Shown here piece by piece: positions 59,715 through 64,000 of a stretch of DNA of 64,000 nt (position 1 is the stretch's first letter; every line of letters begins with the position of its first letter). Below the pieces are notes generated by a model, which was not told the origin of the DNA, did no database searches, and was given only the letters and a program-made list of their open reading frames with translations. The translations under genes were made by a program, and so were the position numbers. The DNA is from CADEDV01 sp964412375. Its GTDB lineage: Bacteria > Bacteroidota > Bacteroidia > Chitinophagales > Chitinophagaceae. Location: positions 31,864 to 95,863 of the forward strand of contig CAYPOD010000012.1 of the NCBI GenBank assembly GCA_964412375.1, written 5' to 3'.

Positions 59715-59749
59715 GCTGTTTCACAGTTGCTAATATTAAACAAGGAACC

Positions 59750-60016
59750 ATGTCAAGTAATCACCGGGAAAAATTCATCAATAAACTCCTGATTGGAATG
59801 ACGCTAATTACAACTGCTATCCTTGTAATAATGCATGCCTGTTTTACCCAGGCAGAAACGGGTCATTGGTATTTGTGGGGCATTATTGCTGCTGTTATCT
59901 TCAATACGGGACTCGCATTACTGGGTAGTGCATATATACACAAAATGAAATCTGACATGATCCGGCGGCAGAAGCACAGGGAACATCATAAAAAATCTGT
60001 AACAGGAACTGATTGA
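59750..60016 (+). CDS. Small two-helix membrane protein of unknown function, 88 aa
   Basis: The protein has a short basic N-terminus, two predicted transmembrane helices (about 14-30 and 42-62) and a very basic, His/Lys/Arg-rich C-terminal tail (R-R-Q-K-H-R-E-H-H-K-K). The orientation would place both ends in the cytoplasm. It is preceded by a perfect promoter element and A-rich leader, which supports expression. It converges on the DUF486 gene 4 bp away. The family is not recognised. Confidence 0.6.
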   Translation: MSSNHREKFINKLLIGMTLITTAILVIMHACFTQAETGHWYLWGIIAAVIFNTGLALLGSAYIHKMKSDMIRRQKHREHHKKSVTGTD

Positions 60017-60020
60017 CAGA

Positions 60021-60362
60021 TCAGCCAAATTTTTTGCTGAACATAAAATACACTGACCCCAGCAGTAATGCAAAGCTGACCAGGTATTTCCAGTGAAAAG
60101 GTTCTTTCAGGTAATACACAGCAAAAAAAGCAAATACTACCAGGGTAATTACTTCCTGTATCAGCTTTAACTGGAAGCCGGAAAAACCTTTCTCGTTATA
60201 GCCCCAGCGGTTGGCAGGCACCATCAGGCAATACTCAAAAAAAGCGATGAACCAACTGATGGCAATCGCTTTCCATAATGGCCAGCCCTCTTGTTTTAAA
60301 TGATAATACCAGGCAAAGGTCATAAAGAGATTGGAGGCAATGAGTAGAAGTATGGTTCGCAT
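60021..60362 (-). CDS. DMT superfamily DUF486 membrane protein
   Basis: This 113-residue protein has four predicted helices and the DUF486 pattern: L-F-M-T-F-A-W-Y-Y-H-L-K near residue 12, S-W-F-I-A-F-F-E-Y-C-L-M-V-P-A-N-R near 36, and Q-L-K-L-I-Q-E-V-I-T-L near 64. It resembles half-size drug/metabolite transporters that dimerise in the inner membrane; its substrate is unknown. It is separated from smc by a terminator at 60382-60408. Confidence 0.88.
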   Translation of the reverse strand: MRTILLLIASNLFMTFAWYYHLKQEGWPLWKAIAISWFIAFFEYCLMVPANRWGYNEKGFSGFQLKLIQEVITLVVFAFFAVYYLKEPFHWKYLVSFALLLGSVYFMFSKKFG

Positions 60363-60381
60363 ATCTTTTGTTTGTCAATAT

Positions 60382-60408
60382 AAAAAGTCCCACAATTGCG
60401 GGACTTTA
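60382..60408 (-). terminator. Terminator downstream of smc
   Basis: On the minus strand AAAGTCCCGC pairs with GTGGGACTTT around an AATT loop (one internal mismatch) and is followed by T-rich sequence. It lies about 25 bp past the smc stop. Confidence 0.75.
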
Positions 60409-60430
60409 TGATTTAATATCCAGTTAATAT

Positions 60431-63400
60431 CTAATTCTGGCTCTGTTCAAGGTTTCTAAAATCCACACTCACCAGTTTGCTCACACCCGGCTCCTGCATC
60501 GTAACTCCATAGATCACATCCACGGTGCTCATCGTCATTTTATTGTGGGTAACGATGATGAACTGTGAGTTGTCACTGAACTGGCGGATCATATTGGTGA
60601 ACTTGCTCACATTGGCGTCATCCAGCGGTGCATCTACTTCATCAAGAATACAGAATGGTGCCGGTTTGATCAGGTAAATAGCAAATAAAAGGGCTGTCGC
60701 TGTCAATGTTCTTTCACCACCGCTCAACTGTGTCAGTGATGTTGGTCGCTTGCCTTTGGGACGGGCAATTACATCAATCCCTGTTTCAGCAAGATTCTCC
60801 GGGTTTTCCAATACCAGGTCGCAATGATCATCTTCTGTGAACAGGGTTTTGAACACTTTGACGAAATTATCTTTCACGGTATTAAAGGTCTCCAGGAATT
60901 TCTGGTTGGCGGTCGCTTCTACTTCTTCAATTGTTTTCAGTAAGCTTTCCTTTGCATTGACCAGGTCATTTTTTTGCTCAACGATGAACTCATAACGCTT
61001 TTTCATCTCTGTGAAAGCTTCAATTGCCGTAGGATTCACTTCACCCAGGTTCTCCAGGCGTTTCTTCATCCGGTCGGCTTTCTCCTGTAATTCTTCCAAT
61101 GCCATTTCAGTGGTTCTTGCCTGGTCTAAAATGTCTTCCAGCCTGATACGGAACTCGACATCGAGCCTTTCCTTTGTTCCGGCCAGTTGTAACTTCAGTT
61201 CATTCAGCTTGTCTTTAATAGCTGCCAGCAGATGCTCTACCTGTTCTTTTTCCTTCACCCTATGACGTAATTCACTTTCTTTTTCGCTGAGCTGGTTGCG
61301 CAGGTTGTAATAAGCCTGGTCGGCTTCATTTAAAATTTGTTGTTCCTCCTCTCGCCTTCTCATCATGTCAACTAGGCCTTCCTCAATTTCTTTCAGCAGG
61401 TTGGCTGATTGCTCAATGCTGGTGCTGGTATCAGCAAGACTTGTTGTATTATTTTCAATTTGTTGTTGCAGGTCATTCAACTGGTTTTGCTTGAAATCCA
61501 GTTCTTGCTTCAAGGCATTGATCTTGCTTTGCTGGCGGGTAACATTCAGGTTAAACTCATTATAGCTCTGCAACGCTTCATTATAAGAAGTTTCTGCAGC
61601 CCTGAATGCTTCATCTGCTTCTGCAAGTTTTGAACCATAGGATTGCAATTGTTCATTGTATTCCACCAGTTGGTTTCTAACCCCTTCCACCGACTGCTGC
61701 GTTTGCAGCATCTGGTGGCCCAGTTCTTCGAGGCGATGCTGGCTGCCGGTCTGCATGGAATGCAGGTTTTCCAGTTTGTTATGCAGTGCAAACACCTGGT
61801 TGGTCAGTTGCTGAATTTCTCTTTCAGTTTCTTTCAGTGCACTTTCCCTAAGATCTTCATTAAAGGCGATCACTTCATTGTGACGTGCCTGGATCTCGCT
61901 GCGCAGCTTTTCCACCACTTCATCCTGCACCGCAATTTCTTCCTGCAGCTTTTCCAGGTTCTTTGCCCGGCCGATCTTTTTGCCCTCGATCAGCCCTACA
62001 CTTCCGCCGGTGAGAGAGTATTTTCCTTTCACATACTTGCCATGCTTTTCAATCACCACAAAACCATTGCTGCTTTGCAACGCATCTTCATTATCAGCAA
62101 TAAAAACATTTCCTAAAAGATGCTCAGCCAGTTTGCGGTATTTTTCCTCCACTTCCACTACACTCAGTGCATGAATGGCGCCTTCAAGGACATGTGAAGA
62201 AACATTGACACCACTTTCATTCACTTTATCCAGCAGGAAGAAATTGGCCTTACCCTTTTTGTTCTCATCAAGTAAACGCACCGCCTGCAAACCTTCTTGC
62301 AGGTTGTTTACCACATAATATCCAAGATAAGGCTCCAGCACATTCTCCAGCGCCGTTCTGTATTCTTCTTTCACATACATCACATCGGAAAGGATCGGTG
62401 AAGTGTGGCTCCAGTTGGTATTATTGTGTAAAAATTTTACCGAATCAGGATAGCCCTCCATTGAGTCAATCATGCTTTTCAGCAGGTCATGCTCATTCTT
62501 TTTGGCATCCAGCTTCCTTGTTTCTTCGGCCAGTTCATTCCGCAATCCTTCCAGAACGGATTGTGTTTGCAGAATTTGTTCTTTGGTGTTCTCCTGGTGC
62601 TGTTGCAACTGCTCCAGGTCTACCTTCTTTATGTTCAGTTCTTTTTCTTTCAGAATTCTTTCCTGGTCAAGATGATGACGTTGCTCTTCTCTTTGTTTTC
62701 TTTCTTCTTCTATCTGCCCGATGGTTCTTTGAAGGTTTTGAACAGATGTATCCGCTACCGCCACTTTTTTCTCTGCGTCAAACTGGTTGCGCTGCACCTG
62801 CTGGTATTCACTGCGCAACGAATCCAGAGTGCGGCGTTTCTCATCCAGTGTTCCTCTTTGTTCCTGCACCTGGCTATTCAGTTGCTGCAATTGTTCGTTC
62901 AGCCCTTCCAGGTTCTTTGCTTCTTCCTCCACCTGCAGCCTGGTGAATTCAATGCTTTCGTCAATACCTTTCAACTGACCACTGGCCTTTTGCAAAAACT
63001 CCTGCAAATTGTTTTCTCTTTCTTTCAGGTATTCGAGACGCTGGGCCGCCAAGTTTTTATCATTCTCTTTTGTCCGCACCTGCTGCACCAGTTCATTGAA
63101 TGCATGCTGCATGCTTTGCAACTGTCTTTCCTTTTCGATAAAAGCAAGTTTCTCCTGCTCCAATGCGGCTTCTTCATTAGCGATCTCCGCTTCCATGCGG
63201 ATACGCTTATCTGTTTCGATATCTTGCTGCTCTGTCAATTCCTTGTAGGTAAGATTGAACCCCTCCAAAGCGGCTTTAGCCAGCTCAATACTCACTTCAC
63301 GATAATCTTTTTTAATCTCATGATATTTTTCCGCCTTTTTTGCCTGGCTTTCCAGTGCCTTCAACTGGTTGTTGATCTCAAAGAGCAGGTCTTCAATACG

Positions 63401-63967
63401 GGCAAGGTCCTGCTCGGTAGCATCGAGTTTTAGCTTTGCTTCTTTCTTTCTTGTTTTATAAATGGAAATACCGGCAGCCTGTTCCAGCATCCGGCGGCGA
63501 CTGTTGTCTTTGTCCTTGATCAGGTCGTCCACCATGCCCAGTTCGATGATGGCATAGCTGTCGGTGCTCACCCCGGTATCCATAAATAAATTCTGAATAT
63601 CCTTAAGGCGGCATTGCACATCATTCAGGCGGTATTCCGATTCACCGCTTTTATAAAATTTGCGGGTGATGGTGACAGTGCTGAATTCGGTAGGCAACAG
63701 GTTCTTTGTATTCTCAAAGGTGAGGCTAACTTCGGCCAATCCGCTGGCACTGCGTGTCTTGGATCCATTAAAAACCAGGCTATCTAGATTCTCACTTCTC
63801 AGTTGGCTGATCTTTTGCTCACCAATCACCCAACGGATGCTATCTACAATATTGGATTTGCCACAGCCATTAGGGCCCACAATGCCGGTGATGTTGTCAT
63901 CAAAATTCACAATCGTCTTGTCGGCAAAACTTTTGAATCCTTTGATCTCTAAACTCTTTAATCTCAC
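60431..63967 (-). CDS. smc: Chromosome segregation ATPase SMC
   Basis: The full-length 1178-residue SMC has Walker A (G-P-N-G-C-G-K-S, residues 31-38) and a coiled coil from about 170. A hinge domain lies around 500-680 with the G-G-S-V-G-L-I-E-G-K-K-I-G-R segment near its end. A second coiled coil runs to about 1010. The C-terminal head has signature L-S-G-G-E-R near 1080 and Walker B F-C-I-L-D-E-V-D-A-P-L near 1105. It compacts and segregates chromosomes with ScpA/ScpB, which are not in the window. The start at 63967 is followed by the canonical M-R-L-K-S-L-E-I-K-G-F-K-S-F. Confidence 0.98.
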   Translation of the reverse strand: MRLKSLEIKGFKSFADKTIVNFDDNITGIVGPNGCGKSNIVDSIRWVIGEQKISQLRSENLDSLVFNGSKTRSASGLAEVSLTFENTKNLLPTEFSTVTITRKFYKSGESEYRLNDVQCRLKDIQNLFMDTGVSTDSYAIIELGMVDDLIKDKDNSRRRMLEQAAGISIYKTRKKEAKLKLDATEQDLARIEDLLFEINNQLKALESQAKKAEKYHEIKKDYREVSIELAKAALEGFNLTYKELTEQQDIETDKRIRMEAEIANEEAALEQEKLAFIEKERQLQSMQHAFNELVQQVRTKENDKNLAAQRLEYLKERENNLQEFLQKASGQLKGIDESIEFTRLQVEEEAKNLEGLNEQLQQLNSQVQEQRGTLDEKRRTLDSLRSEYQQVQRNQFDAEKKVAVADTSVQNLQRTIGQIEEERKQREEQRHHLDQERILKEKELNIKKVDLEQLQQHQENTKEQILQTQSVLEGLRNELAEETRKLDAKKNEHDLLKSMIDSMEGYPDSVKFLHNNTNWSHTSPILSDVMYVKEEYRTALENVLEPYLGYYVVNNLQEGLQAVRLLDENKKGKANFFLLDKVNESGVNVSSHVLEGAIHALSVVEVEEKYRKLAEHLLGNVFIADNEDALQSSNGFVVIEKHGKYVKGKYSLTGGSVGLIEGKKIGRAKNLEKLQEEIAVQDEVVEKLRSEIQARHNEVIAFNEDLRESALKETEREIQQLTNQVFALHNKLENLHSMQTGSQHRLEELGHQMLQTQQSVEGVRNQLVEYNEQLQSYGSKLAEADEAFRAAETSYNEALQSYNEFNLNVTRQQSKINALKQELDFKQNQLNDLQQQIENNTTSLADTSTSIEQSANLLKEIEEGLVDMMRRREEEQQILNEADQAYYNLRNQLSEKESELRHRVKEKEQVEHLLAAIKDKLNELKLQLAGTKERLDVEFRIRLEDILDQARTTEMALEELQEKADRMKKRLENLGEVNPTAIEAFTEMKKRYEFIVEQKNDLVNAKESLLKTIEEVEATANQKFLETFNTVKDNFVKVFKTLFTEDDHCDLVLENPENLAETGIDVIARPKGKRPTSLTQLSGGERTLTATALLFAIYLIKPAPFCILDEVDAPLDDANVSKFTNMIRQFSDNSQFIIVTHNKMTMSTVDVIYGVTMQEPGVSKLVSVDFRNLEQSQN

Positions 63968-63990
63968 GGTTTTCGGGTTTTAATCAGCGG

Positions 63991-63998
63991 CGAATATA
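63991..63998 (-). promoter_or_regulatory. Candidate promoter -7 variant (TATATTCG) for smc
   Basis: The minus strand reads TATATTCGCC, one base off TAnnTTTG, 24 bases before the smc start. The -33 region lies outside the window. Confidence 0.3.
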
Positions 63999-64000
63999 AG

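Noticed and set aside
62489..63433. Long open frame (314 codons) on the plus strand
   Set aside because: It lies wholly antisense to smc, whose domains are unambiguous. The reading is rich in Leu/Phe/Cys as expected from the complement of coiled-coil codons, and no family is recognisable.

Overview
The window looks like a chromosomal segment of a Bacteroidota member, most likely Chitinophagaceae or a close relative. The evidence is a recurring TAnnTTTG promoter element (often with an upstream TTTG), starts that mostly lack a Shine-Dalgarno sequence, and Bacteroidota-typical families: DUF3276/PUR-like protein, CarboxypepD_reg/OMP_b-brl outer-membrane proteins, PafA-type phosphatase, a degenerate GlmU-like sugar nucleotidyltransferase, DUF885, and LytS/LytTR pairs. 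No transposase, prophage or CRISPR array is visible.

Layout. 1-10.2 kb: a sugar-oxidation cluster with cytochrome c, three TIM-barrel sugar-phosphate-isomerase-like proteins, a Gfo/Idh/MocA oxidoreductase, a FucP-like MFS transporter, two tandem GMC flavoproteins and a Tat-exported gluconate-2-dehydrogenase-subunit-3-like lipoprotein. 10.2-20.2 kb: small unknown proteins, a secreted Xaa-Pro aminopeptidase, a repeat lipoprotein, a Tat-type metallophosphoesterase, an Asp-box propeller, a PafA-like phosphatase, a CotH-kinase-like protein and an acyl-CoA-binding protein. 20.2-26.5 kb: glycosyltransferase, flippase, FkbM methyltransferase, Kef-type antiporter with its quinone-reductase partner. 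26.6-32.8 kb: tpiA, sugar nucleotidyltransferase, GHL10 hydrolase, DUF3276 protein, ABC exporter.

33-39 kb: tRNA-Ser(TGA) followed by a tiny GIY-YIG nuclease gene flanked by direct repeats of the tRNA 3' end plus terminator; then DUF885 peptidase, a heptamer satellite, an aldehyde dehydrogenase/DHDPS pair (possibly hydroxyproline catabolism), ribosomal protein L31 type B, a non-coding stretch with its own promoter-like signal, and YajQ. 39-47 kb: two paralogous outer-membrane beta-barrel proteins and a LytS/LytTR two-component pair. 47-51.7 kb: threonine aldolase, pgi, amino-acid permease, methyltransferase. 51.7-58.8 kb: a tightly packed six-gene parE...parC unit with four unrelated genes between the topoisomerase IV subunits. 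59-64 kb: redoxin, small membrane proteins and smc.

The most unusual locus is the tRNA-Ser/GIY-YIG module (about 32.97-33.44 kb), which looks like a minimal tRNA-targeted mobile unit. Next are the tandem GMC/subunit-3 dehydrogenase set and the candidate non-coding RNA upstream of L31. Coordinates of coding regions include the stop codon. All functional names come from reading the translated sequences; no database search was run.
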